From: Saccharum officinarum
Lineage: Eukaryota > Streptophyta > Magnoliopsida > Poales > Poaceae
DNA: 64,000 nt
Assembly (NCBI GenBank): GCA_020631735.1
Contig: CM036221.1
Coordinates: 17,961,381 to 18,025,380, forward strand
Direction: 5' to 3'
Numbering within the stretch: the first letter of the stretch is position 1; each line of letters begins with the position of its first letter. The translations under genes were made by a program, and so were the position numbers. Below, piece after piece: positions 33,836-44,080 of this stretch. The notes beneath the pieces were generated by a model. That model ran no database searches and was not told where the DNA came from. It saw nothing but the letters and a program-made list of their open reading frames with translations.

Positions 33836-36293
33836 TTGGCCGGGAGTGGCTCTGGGATTGTTGGGAGGTTGGTGTGGAGTAGGGCTCAAGCTTGGTAACA
33901 CCGGCGCCGCTGCTGACCCAGTTCAACCTAAGGAAGGACCTACAGGAACTCACGTCGAAACACCACGTTGGCGTGGACGGAGCTGAAAGTCTTGATGGCT
34001 AGAGGGGGGTGAATAGCCTATTAAATTTTCTACAACGACAAGCTAAACAAGTTTATCAATATAATAAATAGCGAGATGCGAGTTTTGCTTAGCCTATGGG
34101 TGTTTGCAAGCCACCTATCCAATTCACAATTCTAGTATTTGCACTCAACCGCACAAGTCAAACCGAGAAGTTAAGTACAACTACAACTAGCAAGCTACAC
34201 AAGAGAACTACTCTAGCTAAGCTAACTAGCTAGCAAAGATAACTAAGAAATTAATACAAGAGAGATAGGAGGGTATCACCGAGGGGCGAAGTATTGAGCC
34301 AACCAATATGATCAACAATGAATACCAAGATAACCAAACACCGGGATCAATCAATCACAATATGAAAGTGATGACACGAAGATTTATCCCGAGGTTCACG
34401 TGCTTGCCGGCACGCTAGTCCCCGTTGTGTCCCTCTTCACCACGTGGTTCGGTGGCTAATCGATCTCACACCGAGCCTCTCAAAAGGCACCACAAGAACC
34501 TACCAAATGGCAAAAGGTTGCAATGACACGAGCAATATACTAACGTTGCCTTTGGCGCTTCGCCGAGGTAGGCACAAACCCCTCACAATCACCGGAGGTG
34601 GCCAAGAACAATCACCAACTCTTGCCAACGCCTCCAAGCTGCTCCAAGCCGTCTAGGTGGCGGCAACCACCAAGAGAAACAAGAATCCCGCAGCAAATCA
34701 ACCACCAAGTGCCAACTAGATGCTATCTCACAATGCAAATGCACTTGGATCACTCAATCTCACTTCGAATATGCAAAGAAGCAAGAGAGATGAGTGGGAG
34801 GGGAGTTGCTTAGCTCAAAGTGCTCACAAGTATGTCAAATGTTCGAGAGTGAGAGTCTTGAGCCGGCCAACGAGTATTTATAGACGTACCCCTTCGAATA
34901 TAGCCGTTAGAATCTTGAAACTGCCGAAGTCGCGTCGACCGGACGCGCTGGTCCAACTGACCGGACGCGCCGGTCGCGCAACGGCTAGTTTCGCGAAGCA
35001 CCGACCGGACGCGCCGGTCGCAACGACCGGACGCGCCGGTCACGACCGGACGCACCGGTCCCGTAACTGACCGGACGCGCTGGTCAACCCTGAGCCGTGC
35101 ACAACGAACCAGCGACCGGACGCGCTGAAGAACTGACCGGACGCCACAGTGCCCGCGTCTGGTTGGAGTCCAGTAAGCTCCCTGGACGACCGGACGCGTC
35201 CGGTCGCCTGTGACCGGACGCGCCTCGCGTCCGATCAAACAACTGAAAAATGCGCAGACACTGGACACTGACCGGACGCGTCCGGTCATGCAAGGACCGC
35301 GTCCGGTTCAGCGTCCGGTCACCTCTGTGACCTCCGTTCGCCTCCGTTTCTTTTCCGGACTTCCGGCGTAGTGGAAAATAATCGTTTCAACTTCTCGAAA
35401 ACGCATGAATCCCACCTCGCAAGCTCGGCGGGAGGGAGAGAGGAACCCAAACCCTCTCTACCGCTCAAACTCCACCGCCGTCGCAAACGTGCTAACATCA
35501 CCAAGTGATCTCGTCATGTGTGAGTGTGTTAGCATTTTCACAATCATTTTTCGAGGCGATATTAGTTCTATCCAAATGCATATGATCATGAAATGCACAT
35601 CTAGAGGCACTTAGGAGTTCAATAGCCGCGTCATTCCCCTCTTTATAGTACGGCTATCTATCCTATAATGTAACCACACCCACTAGGTGTCTTGGTTACT
35701 AAAACACAACCCTTAAGCATATACCTTTGCCTTGATCACGTAGGGTTGCGTCCAAATCCAAGTGTGGCCATCATGATCACCATGTCCATCTTGCCACCAA
35801 CCTTGGAGTGTACTAATCCTCATATGCTACATACAACTTAGGCATGGGATTAGTACTTAGGCATTGTCACTAATTACCAACACCAAACATAGGACTTTCA
35901 GGAGCTCACCCGCTGACTAGAATTACGAACTGAAGATCGAAGCTAACGGTTCCGGACGTACCTAGGGAAGCTGAGCGGCTTGGTGGTGGTGGTGGTGATG
36001 GTGGTGACGCAGGTCACTGGATCCGCCGCCGGTGTGGATGACAAAGTGGGCAAATCGGATCTGACGCGCGACGTGGTACCGAGGATGGGGCTTGGGTGGG
36101 TAGGGTTGCTGCCAAGGAATGACTGCTTTGATACCAGTTGTCACGCTCCGTGGCCGCCGACGATCGCCAGGACGTGAGGAGATCAAACACGGCACTCGGG
36201 CAATAACGAGACGAGGAATGATTTCCCTGTTCTCGGTTCTGTATTGTCTGATCGTGAATAGTTTTTCCCTTGTCCGAGGGTTTGGATATTACA
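33836..36293 (-). mobile_element. Remnant of a short-LTR retrotransposon, minus strand, hosting a solo LTR
   Basis: The right end, 36139-36293, looks like a 155-bp LTR: on the minus strand it starts TGTAATATCC and ends GTGACA, and is followed after two bases by TGGTATCAAAGC (minus strand of about 36125-36136), a methionine-tRNA primer site. The leader and interior then run left through 35901-36138 and 33836-33983, with a solo LTR inserted between. The interior left of 33836 is lost in the gap. No coding region can be assigned; a His-rich frame at 35962-36195 spans the CAC repeats and is not convincing. Confidence 0.6.
33984..35900 (-). mobile_element. Solo Sirevirus LTR, minus orientation
   Basis: 1917 bp, TGAAAGTCTTGATGG to ATAGGACTTTCA, the same family as the complete element. 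It is flanked by a perfect 5-bp duplication GGAGC (33979-33983 and 35901-35905), with no internal sequence. This is the product of recombination between the two LTRs of a full insertion. The palindromic zone is at 34935-35320. Confidence 0.96.
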
Positions 36294-36394
36294 GACTTTG
36301 CCGTCGCAGCGACAGCAGCAAATGGTCACTGACCGAGAGGTCCCACATGTCATAGAAATGAAAGTACAATACTTATATAACTCTACGCTTCTTC
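36294..36394 (+). promoter_or_regulatory. Proximal promoter of SGO1, with TATA box
   Basis: The only non-transposon sequence between the short-LTR element and the hAT-type element. It contains acttatataact at about 36371-36382, a good TATA box. A start site about 30 bases downstream would fall at or just inside the transposon boundary. Assignment to SGO1 is inferred from position and strand. Confidence 0.5.
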
Positions 36395-37979
36395 CAGGGG
36401 CAGAGACAAAGGGGCGGGCAGGGGCCTGGCCCCCTAATCATGCACAATTTTCATTAGTAACTCTCATTAGTTCTTACAAATCACTAGAAATTAAATAAAC
36501 AAGCCTTCTTAGTCAATTCTAAAATGTCTTTTTAAATAAATCTCTTAATTGTCTAATGTTAAGTGTCTAAATATAGTAAATATGATGGTATCGTTGACCT
36601 ATGAACAACCTTTTTATTTCCAATTTAGATATTTAGCATTTTTCTAAATAAAAAGATTAATAGCATCTCTATGAATTTGGTATAGTTTATTTGCAAAACT
36701 AATAGATCTAGCAAGTTAATAGAAGAAATAGGAACTTTAAATTTTGTCCTTCTCCAACGGTCTCCTATAATAGCTTCTAAATGATTTTACATAGGAATCC
36801 CAGACTATTTTTTACGAACTAAACCCCTTTTAATAGTTTTTTTTTGTCTCTTACCGCTTTCTCATACGTCCAATTTATGTCGATCTCCAAAGAAAAATAC
36901 TGAACAGGGAACGAATACGGAGTTTCACTTGACTGCAAAAACTTACACGTTGTAGAGGATATTTAGTAACTTTTTATTTTTAAGGAGCCTTTTACCGAAC
37001 AGTTGGAGGGCACCTTTTTTGTTTTTCTAAAAATCCAAAATGGGAGTTGTTTTATAAAACTTCTGGACATGCTCTAAAGACAATTTATTATAAATTTTTA
37101 AGCCAACATCAAAATGATAGTTTTTAAACTGACATCAAGATTTGATAGTTTTATGTGGACATTCAATGACCTGGCCCCTATATCTAAATCCTAGCGTTCT
37201 TCTTACTGTGTTGATTGCGTGGTCTTGACCAGGGGCGGAGACAAGGGGGGCGGGCAGGGGCCTGGCCCCCCTAATCATGCACAATTTTCATTAGTACCTC
37301 TCATTAGTTCTTATAAATCACTAGAAATTAAATAAACAAGCTTTTTTAGTCAATTCTAAAATGTCTTTTCAAATAAATCTCTTAATTGTCTAATGTTAAG
37401 TGTCTAAATATAGTAAATATGATGGTATCGTTGACCTATGAACAACATTTTTATTTTCAATTTAGACATTTAGCATTTTTCTAAATAAAAAGATTAATAG
37501 CATCTCTATGAATTTGGTACAGTTTACTTGCAAAACTAATAGATCTAGCAAGTTAACAGAAGAAATAGGAACCTTAAATTTTATCCTTCTCCAACGGTCT
37601 CCTATAAAAGCTTTTAAACGATTTTGCATGGGAATCCAGACTATTTTTTACGAACTAAACCCCTTTTAATAGTTTTTTTCTCTTACTGCTTTCTCATGCG
37701 TCCAATTTATGTCGATCTCCAAAGAAAAATACTGAACAGGGAGCGAATACGGAGTTTCACTCGACTGCAGAAACTTAGCCATTTTACCGAACAGTTGGAG
37801 GGCACCTTTTTTCTTTTTCTAAAAATCTAAAATGGGAGTTTTTTACAAAACTTCTAGACATACTTTAAAGACAATTTGTTATAATTTTTTAAACCAACAT
37901 CAAAATGATAATTTTTAAATTAACATATAGTTTTACGTGGACATTCGATCACCTGCCCTAAATATTGGCTCCGCCCCTG
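36395..37979. mobile_element. hAT-type element, internally duplicated, in the SGO1 leader
   Basis: Outer ends CAGGGGCAGAG and CTCCGCCCCTG, with a perfect 8-bp duplication GCTTCTTC (36387-36394 and 37980-37987). Inside are two tandem copies: 36395 to about 37190 and 37230 to 37979, both starting caggggcrgagacaa and sharing long stretches such as cattagt, aatctcttaattgtctaatg and ccaatttatgtcgatctcc. The first copy lacks the right terminus. Between the copies, about 37193-37229, sits a 37-base duplicate of the SGO1 leader (also at about 38013-38048). No transposase. Confidence 0.85.
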
Positions 37980-38050
37980 GCTTCTTCCATCCGAAGACGA
38001 AACTCGGCAACAGCGTTCTTCTTACTGTGTTGATGGCGTGGTCTTGACAC

Positions 38051-39772
38051 ATGATTGACGGACAGTCCATGGAGGTGGAGGCGCCCGTCCTCGCCCCCCA
38101 ACAGGCCGTCTCGCCCCCAGCGGCCGCGCTGTCCAAGAAGACGCTAGCGTCGGACGCGGCGTCGACCCCCAAGCGCAGGGCCGCGAGGAGGAAGACGCTC
38201 CGCGACATCACCAACCTGAGCAAGTGCGACCCGGCCGACTTGCCGGTGGTGCCGGACGAATCGGCTTGCCCAGAAGCGCCGGCACCGGCGAGCGTGGGCG
38301 GTGTTGAGGAATTTGCACAGCTAGTCAAGGTAAGATCGCCCTTCCATAATCCCGTCTTCTTCCTGATTGTTGTCTTGGCGTGTATGACTAACGTTGCTCT
38401 TCTTTTTTTCTCTCTCTCTCTCTCTCTTCTACCGGAACAGAAGAACGAGGAACTCGTGAGGCACCTCGCGGAGAGAGAGTAAGTCTCTGCGCGCTCTGCT
38501 CCGCCGAATTCTTCTACCGGTCATGGTTCTTGGGCAGTAGTGATCTTGGAGTGTTCCCTTTTGGTCTGACTCCATTGGGTTTTGGTTTGGGTGTCTGTGC
38601 AGCGAGATCATACAGTTGAGCGGGGCCGAGATTCAGAAGCTGCGCGTTGCCAACTGGGAACTTGCGCGGACCAATTCCCAGATGATGGCGGTATGTTCCT
38701 CTGCTTCGTCCTCCAATTATCGGCAAGAAAGGTTAGAATGTTCAGTTCTTGGTTGAAGTCTTTGCAGCTAAGCATCTCTGCCATGGGCATATTTAGTCGC
38801 TCATCGTTTTGTTTATTAATTTTGCAGGAGGTTAACCTAGCAAGAAACAGGGTAAGTACAGTTTGACATCGTCAGACACGGTGGATTTCTTCATAGCATG
38901 TTCAGCAAGAATCTGAGCCTTGATTTCTTTTCTGACTGAAGTTGAAAGCGTTGCAACATGAGCTTGCGTGCTCAAGACTACGCCGGATCCAGGACACTAT
39001 TTTTCTCTCCCTATAATCAGTTCATTTCCATGTCCGGTCATTTTCCATTTTGATGAACAACGGTGTGCAATGCGGACTCTTGTGTTCTTGCTACAGGATG
39101 TGAAGAAGACGATGCAGCGGCGTAACGCACCTGTGCAAAGGACGCAGCATCTGGGTCCTGACAGAGCTGCGCAGACCAAGGATGGAGATGTGGTCGATGC
39201 AGAACCCGATTCGGACGCATCGCGTGCGAGGAGCATCCAGAGGTCCGGGAACGCCAGCAGGAAACGGGTGCTGAGATCTCAATGTAATAATCCCCAATCC
39301 TCAGTTACCCGATTATCGTATCCCGCATGACCTGGTATCGACTTCGTCTGAATGCCTGACCGAATGCCCAATGTTTTTCAGCTCTAGGGCCTACGACATC
39401 GGCGAAAGTGGCGCTTCCGAAGGATAAGGATAGGGATGCCTCTCAGAGACGGTAAAACAACACTAGTTCAAAACCCTTGCTGAAGTTTTGAGTTTGACAG
39501 TTGAGTTTTGCTAAGATCATTGGCCTTCCCTCTGCAGAAAGTCCATGAGAATACCTCAGCCAAGCAACCGCACGGAGGACTTGTTCGAGATAGAGGACGT
39601 CCAGCTCGCCATCAGCAGCTGCAAGATCGATCCAGAGAGTGCTTCTGGCAGTGACAAGCCTGGGCACCAGTTCTTGCACCGATCATCTCTTGGAAGGCCG
39701 CTGCGGCAGGCCAAGGAACGAGTCACCACCTACAAGGAGATGCCTCTCCACGTTAAGCTCAGGAGGCCCTAG
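38051..39772 (+). CDS. SGO1: Shugoshin, protector of centromeric cohesion
   Basis: Shugoshin recruits phosphatase PP2A to shield centromeric cohesin in meiosis and mitosis. Exons by hand: 38051-38329, 38441-38478, 38603-38690, 38828-38851, 38942-38992, 39097-39283, 39382-39451, 39538-39772; phases agree, giving about 323 residues, shorter than some grass homologues. The N-terminus has a basic RRAARRKTLRDITNL segment. Residues about 94-160 form the short coiled coil (KNEELVRHLAERE, then EIIQLSGAEIQKLRVANWEL). The basic C-terminal SGO motif is at about 298-323 (ERVTTYKEMPLHVKLRRP). Introns are GT-AG except the exon 5 donor, which reads CAG then GA. If that intron is kept, translation stops at TAA near 39012 and the SGO motif is lost. 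A second in-frame ATG at 38069 (tccATGG) has a better context and may be the true start. The gene converges with ITPA. A transposon separates it from its TATA box. Confidence 0.9.
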
Positions 39773-40173
39773 AGAGTGGTAGGTTTTTAGGCTTTGAGTT
39801 GCAACGATTCTTTTGATGTCTTCTGCAGCTGCTGAAGTGCAGATGATCGTGTGTAGTCTCTCGTGTGAAAATCTGGGTGTGCATTTGGCTTATCGGCGTT
39901 GGTACTGAAGGTTGCTAAGATAATTTGTTTATCCAGTTTGTGAATTTGGTTCTTTTGCAATGCATAATCGAGGGCAGAAGCTGTATTCCTTCAGATTCTA
40001 ATGTTGATCCAGTGAAGAAATATCGTAAGTTGATAGGCACCAAGTATATGACAATCAAACATACTACAGTACATCTATGAATAAACTTAACAGTAAACCA
40101 CAGTATCCACTAAAACTAGTTCAGTTTACATTCCAGAATGTGATGTTCATTCGTCTAGGAACCAAAGTCGAAC
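39773..40173. other. Intergenic region between convergent SGO1 and ITPA
   Basis: About 400 bases of AT-rich sequence that should carry the 3' UTRs and polyadenylation signals of both genes (for example aatgcataatcg near 39958). No open frame or repeat of note. Confidence 0.6.
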
Positions 40174-42823
40174 TTAAGCTGAGTCATTGCTCTGAACTGT
40201 ATAGCTAGCAGATGCAAAGTGTTCTTTCACCAGAGCAAGAGCTTTCCCTCTGTGAGATATTTCATTCTTCACTGACTTGGGCATCTCAGCATATCTGCAT
40301 TACATGTTATGCAATCAGTGTGAAGAAGGATGCAGGAGTGTGAACTGTCAGGAAAATACTGTACTCACGTTTGTTCAGAACCATCTGGCTGGAATACAGG
40401 ATCCCATCCAGAATCATTAGGACCTCTAGCAGGTACGATCTTTCCCTGCACAAAGAGAGCCAGTCTCAAAACATGACATTCCAAAATAGATATGCTGCAG
40501 CATTCATCAAAGTGCTATGATACAATCAAATTATCTGGGTGAAACAAGGCAATCATGCAGTTAGAACAAGGCTAACTAACAATCCGATAGAGCTAATGGT
40601 TCATTATTTTTCTCTTCATGCTCCCAATAGAAAATTTGTATACATGTTACTACATTTTAGTTCCACTGTGGTTTGCTACTAAAACAAAAGGAAGTTACTA
40701 AATATACTCCACAAAACTCCACAAAGAAAAAATGACATCTTACCGCAGTTTTTCCAACAAATGTGATTGGTTCCTCTCCAGGTCCAAGAGCAAGAGAAAA
40801 GATGCACATAGCAAATGCTGATTTATCTTCGTAAGCTTTTAACAGATTGTTCAAACCTATAAAAAATTGGTGCACAAGGTTATTTAGTCAAAACATAAAA
40901 GAACCAGGAACACAAGAGATGAGAATCAGTTGGCTCTATAACCTTCATGCCCAATCTTCTCAAGAAACCACTTTCTGTTCATTCATGTATGCAAGATATC
41001 CAAACAAAGAGCAGATACATTAGTAATGGCATTGAAGGCTCCAAAGATTAAGATACAGTCTGTCAATGAGTTATGCTGGCCAAGGATGTTTATTAAGTGT
41101 GACTTAGGGATAAGATTGTACGGTTAGAATGCTTGAGCAATAAAAGGACTTACATGTAGGGTCCTGCAGCAGAAATATGCGCATGTCAAATTCTGCATAA
41201 TCAATTTACAAGAACTCAACGGGAAGAACAATGCAAATAAATCACCTGGTAGGCCTTTGAGTGCATTAAAACATAGGCAGGTGTCCTCCACCAGTACAGG
41301 CCCATTCACCTATATGAAGAACAAGATGGCAGATTTCAACCAGACCTGAAACTTATTTCATTGGATGTATATCCCAATATGCGAGCGGTCAGAAACATGG
41401 AAGTACCTGAGATGCAGCCATTCGTGCTTTCTCTTTGGATATGTCCTCTGGCTCCCCTTGCAGTTCTGGCACTGCCAAATACAAATTTAACAGACAAGGT
41501 GTACAAAGATTTATGTTTTGTATTAAGAAAGAAAATAATAGCAATACATGAAGTAATATGAAGCAGTCCCTCCATTCCAAATTATAGTTCACTTTGGGTT
41601 TGTCCTAAATCAAACTTCTTTAATTTTGACTGAGTTTATAGAAAAAAGCATCATATACTATATCTAGTTTTCATTAAATTCTCCATGAAATACATTTTGA
41701 TGGTGCATTTATTTGTAAATTTGTAAATGTTAATATATTTTCTAAAACTTGATCAAAGTTAGAAAAGTTTGATTTAGGACAGAGCCAAAGTGAACTATTT
41801 GGAATGGAGAAAGTAAAGACTATCATCAAAAGCTTTAGATGTAGTGGTCGGGGTGAACTTGTATGAGTTCCATCAGAATTTTTTTTTAAAAAATATTGTT
41901 TTAACATTTGATATGATTTGGCTATTCTGGGGCATTTGGCAGTACAGTGGAGATGCAATATCAATTCTCAGCGTAGGATGTCGGAATCTGATTTCAAATG
42001 TGGGTAGCCCAGACTTCCATTTCGATGCACCAAGCTACATATGATTCTTGTATCTGTGTCCACCACTGATAACCCCAACTATTAACAAATTCTTAGTCAG
42101 TATTAATCTCAGAACAGCAAAAGAAAAGAATCACAAGGCTGCGTGTAGAATTCTGGTCATCAGTAACTAAACAACACTTTGGCTACAAGTCTATTTAACC
42201 CGGAACGCCTGATGCAGTCCACCTGCCCTTATATATCTGTATTTTTTCAATGTTTCCTACCTAACTGTTGCATGAATTTCCTGATTATATCACACAGCAA
42301 GTCCTTGAGAAACTTCAGCGAAGCTTTGCTATCAAATTACTGACACCCTGAAGAATTGACTGGTCAGAGAAAAGGGAATGTGGTGTTATCCGTCCTGAAT
42401 CTCCGGTTACAAAAAATCCAAAGAATTCGGTACCATCAGCGATATCAGCTGATCAGATATAACAAGACCCGGGAGCTCCTGCGTTAATGTATCAGTGTAT
42501 CTCAAATTCTCAATTCCTCAATTGGCAGATAACCCGAAGGCCATAACTCAGCGACGCCACCCCTCCAGCCACCGAGTCATGCTGGCGCGCACTTGAACCG
42601 CTAGCGCTAAAACCATCTCTGCTAGGCTGCTACTCGTGTAAGGCTGCAGATGCGGGGCGACAAAGATGGATTGGGGAGAGAGAGAGAGGAGGTACTCACG
42701 GTCGAGCTTCAGCGAGTTGAAGGGGATGGAAGAGCCGAGGATGGCGCGGACCTCCTCCAGCTTCTTGGCGTTGCCCGTCACGAAGGTCACCGCCTTCGGC
42801 AGCACCCGCGCCGCTGCCGACAT
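40174..42823 (-). CDS. ITPA: Inosine triphosphate pyrophosphatase (HAM1 family)
   Basis: Hydrolyses ITP, dITP and XTP to monophosphates, cleaning non-canonical purines from the nucleotide pool in the cytosol. Exons (minus strand): 42823-42700, 41471-41407, 41309-41246, 41163-41154, 40974-40943, 40856-40744, 40445-40369, 40294-40174; 606 nt, 201 residues, the normal family length. Family motifs: TGNAKK at residues 16-21 (nucleotide binding), VEDT at 70-73 with the metal-binding Asp, and SGWDPVF at 148-154. Exon 4 is only 10 nt (encoding part of GPYI) and is needed to keep the frame. All introns have GT-AG ends. Intron 1 (1.2 kb) carries a Stowaway MITE. The start is the first ATG, giving [10 protein letters not shown] before the conserved core. 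Confidence 0.95.
41154..41163 (-). other. ITPA: 10-nt micro-exon of ITPA
   Basis: GACCCTACAT on the minus strand, preceded by ctgcag and followed by gtaagt. It supplies the bases for Gly-Pro-Tyr and part of Ile in the conserved GPYIKWF segment. Without it the frame breaks. Confidence 0.88.
41566..41813. mobile_element. Stowaway-type MITE in ITPA intron 1
   Basis: About 248 bp with inverted ends (gtccctccattccaaatta on the left, tatttggaatggagaaag on the right) and internal palindromic similarity (agttcactttgg and ccaaagtgaact). This is the common grass Stowaway terminus. Boundaries are approximate. Confidence 0.8.
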
Positions 42824-44080
42824 CGTGCTGTGGTGGGATGTAGCCCGTCAAACACTTGTTCCGCAGGATACGGCGCGGGAAGCCGCAGATACAAGCGCAG
42901 CAGGCGGCGGCGATGATGGCGGCGAGGGGTGAAGGGACGGCGAGTAGAGGATACGGGAGACGGGAGAGGAGGCTACAGGACGCTGGGCCTCTGTAAACTA
43001 CAGCCCAATCTTTTTTTTTTTTGATAGGGGGGGGGGGGGGGGGGATGGGACGGACCTGTTTTTGGAGGCGTTTGGGCCAGATGTGGAACCAGGTCGCCCC
43101 TGAAATTTGGCGGACTGGCTCGTTGGACGAGCGCTCTACGCGCAAGCACGCAGCGGCAGCGCACACAGGAGATGAGCAAGCGCGAACTCCGGCGGTGGCG
43201 ACCTCCGTCGCCAACTGCAGCTACAGTGGTGGGCGAGGCATGGACGCCTGATGCGGGCGATCGAGAACCAGCGGCGAGGCCCGGCTGCAGGAGCCGGAGG
43301 GCGGCGGCTAGAATCCAGAGGACGACGGCGCGGGAGGTGCGGAGGGCCTCGCGGAGTCACAGGCATAAGGCATGCGGCGGGGAAGATGCATGATGCGTCA
43401 GGAAGAGAGAGAAAAGAAAAAAAGAAAAAACGCTGACAGGTGGACCCTACATGCAAGTGTCTCATCATGCTTTCCTAGTTCCTGTAACCTTGAACCAGAG
43501 GAAATACCCATAACCCCATCTGCGCCATCCAACTTTTGCCAGGCTCTGGAAATTCCACGTAGCAGACAAGCTTCAGAACATCACAGCAGAAATAAATAAC
43601 AGCAGTGAATATAACATAGATCCTCGATTTGATTCATGACAAATATCAATTTCCAGTTCTGATTCAAACATTTGATAACACGTAAGTTACGTAACTTTCC
43701 TCGTTCCCGACATTTTCTCTCTCGTTTCTAACAAATCGGCTAACAATCCTCCTCTGATTAGGTACACATACGAATATAGGAAAAATACAAAATCGCCAAC
43801 TATCAATGGTCACTGACAAAACCAGACTCAGCTCAACTTTGTCCGGAGCATCGATCATGTTGCATTGTTGCTTCAGTTCAGTATGCTGAACTCAACAGCC
43901 ACTGCCCACAGGAATAAGCACGGATGCCAATCCAGCCCTAGAGGTCCCAAGAAGAACTGCTGAAGTGACCGAGCTCGCATGCGTGTCTGGGTTTGCAAAC
44001 ATATCAACCTCATATAGAAATCGCAGTCAGGGAGATCGGTAAAGATGTTGTCCACTGAACTAAGTATTTCCCAGAACAAC
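42824..44080. other. ITPA upstream region and PWP2 3' flank
   Basis: Next to ITPA (42824-43470) the DNA is GC-rich, with a TGGGCC-type word (ctgggcctc near 42984) and agcccaatc near 43002, followed by T14 and an 18-base G run at 43027-43044. GC-rich open frames on both strands here (for example 43136-43468 minus) show no known motif and look like compositional artefacts. From 43480 to 44080 the DNA is AT-rich, consistent with the PWP2 3' UTR. Confidence 0.5.
43027..43044 (+). repeat. Homopolymer run of 18 G preceded by a T run
   Basis: Seen directly, about 200 bases upstream of the ITPA start. Length is prone to sequencing error. Confidence 0.9.

Noticed and set aside
43136..43468. GC-rich minus-strand frames upstream of ITPA
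   Set aside because: Several overlapping frames on both strands of equal length; a composition effect with no known domain.
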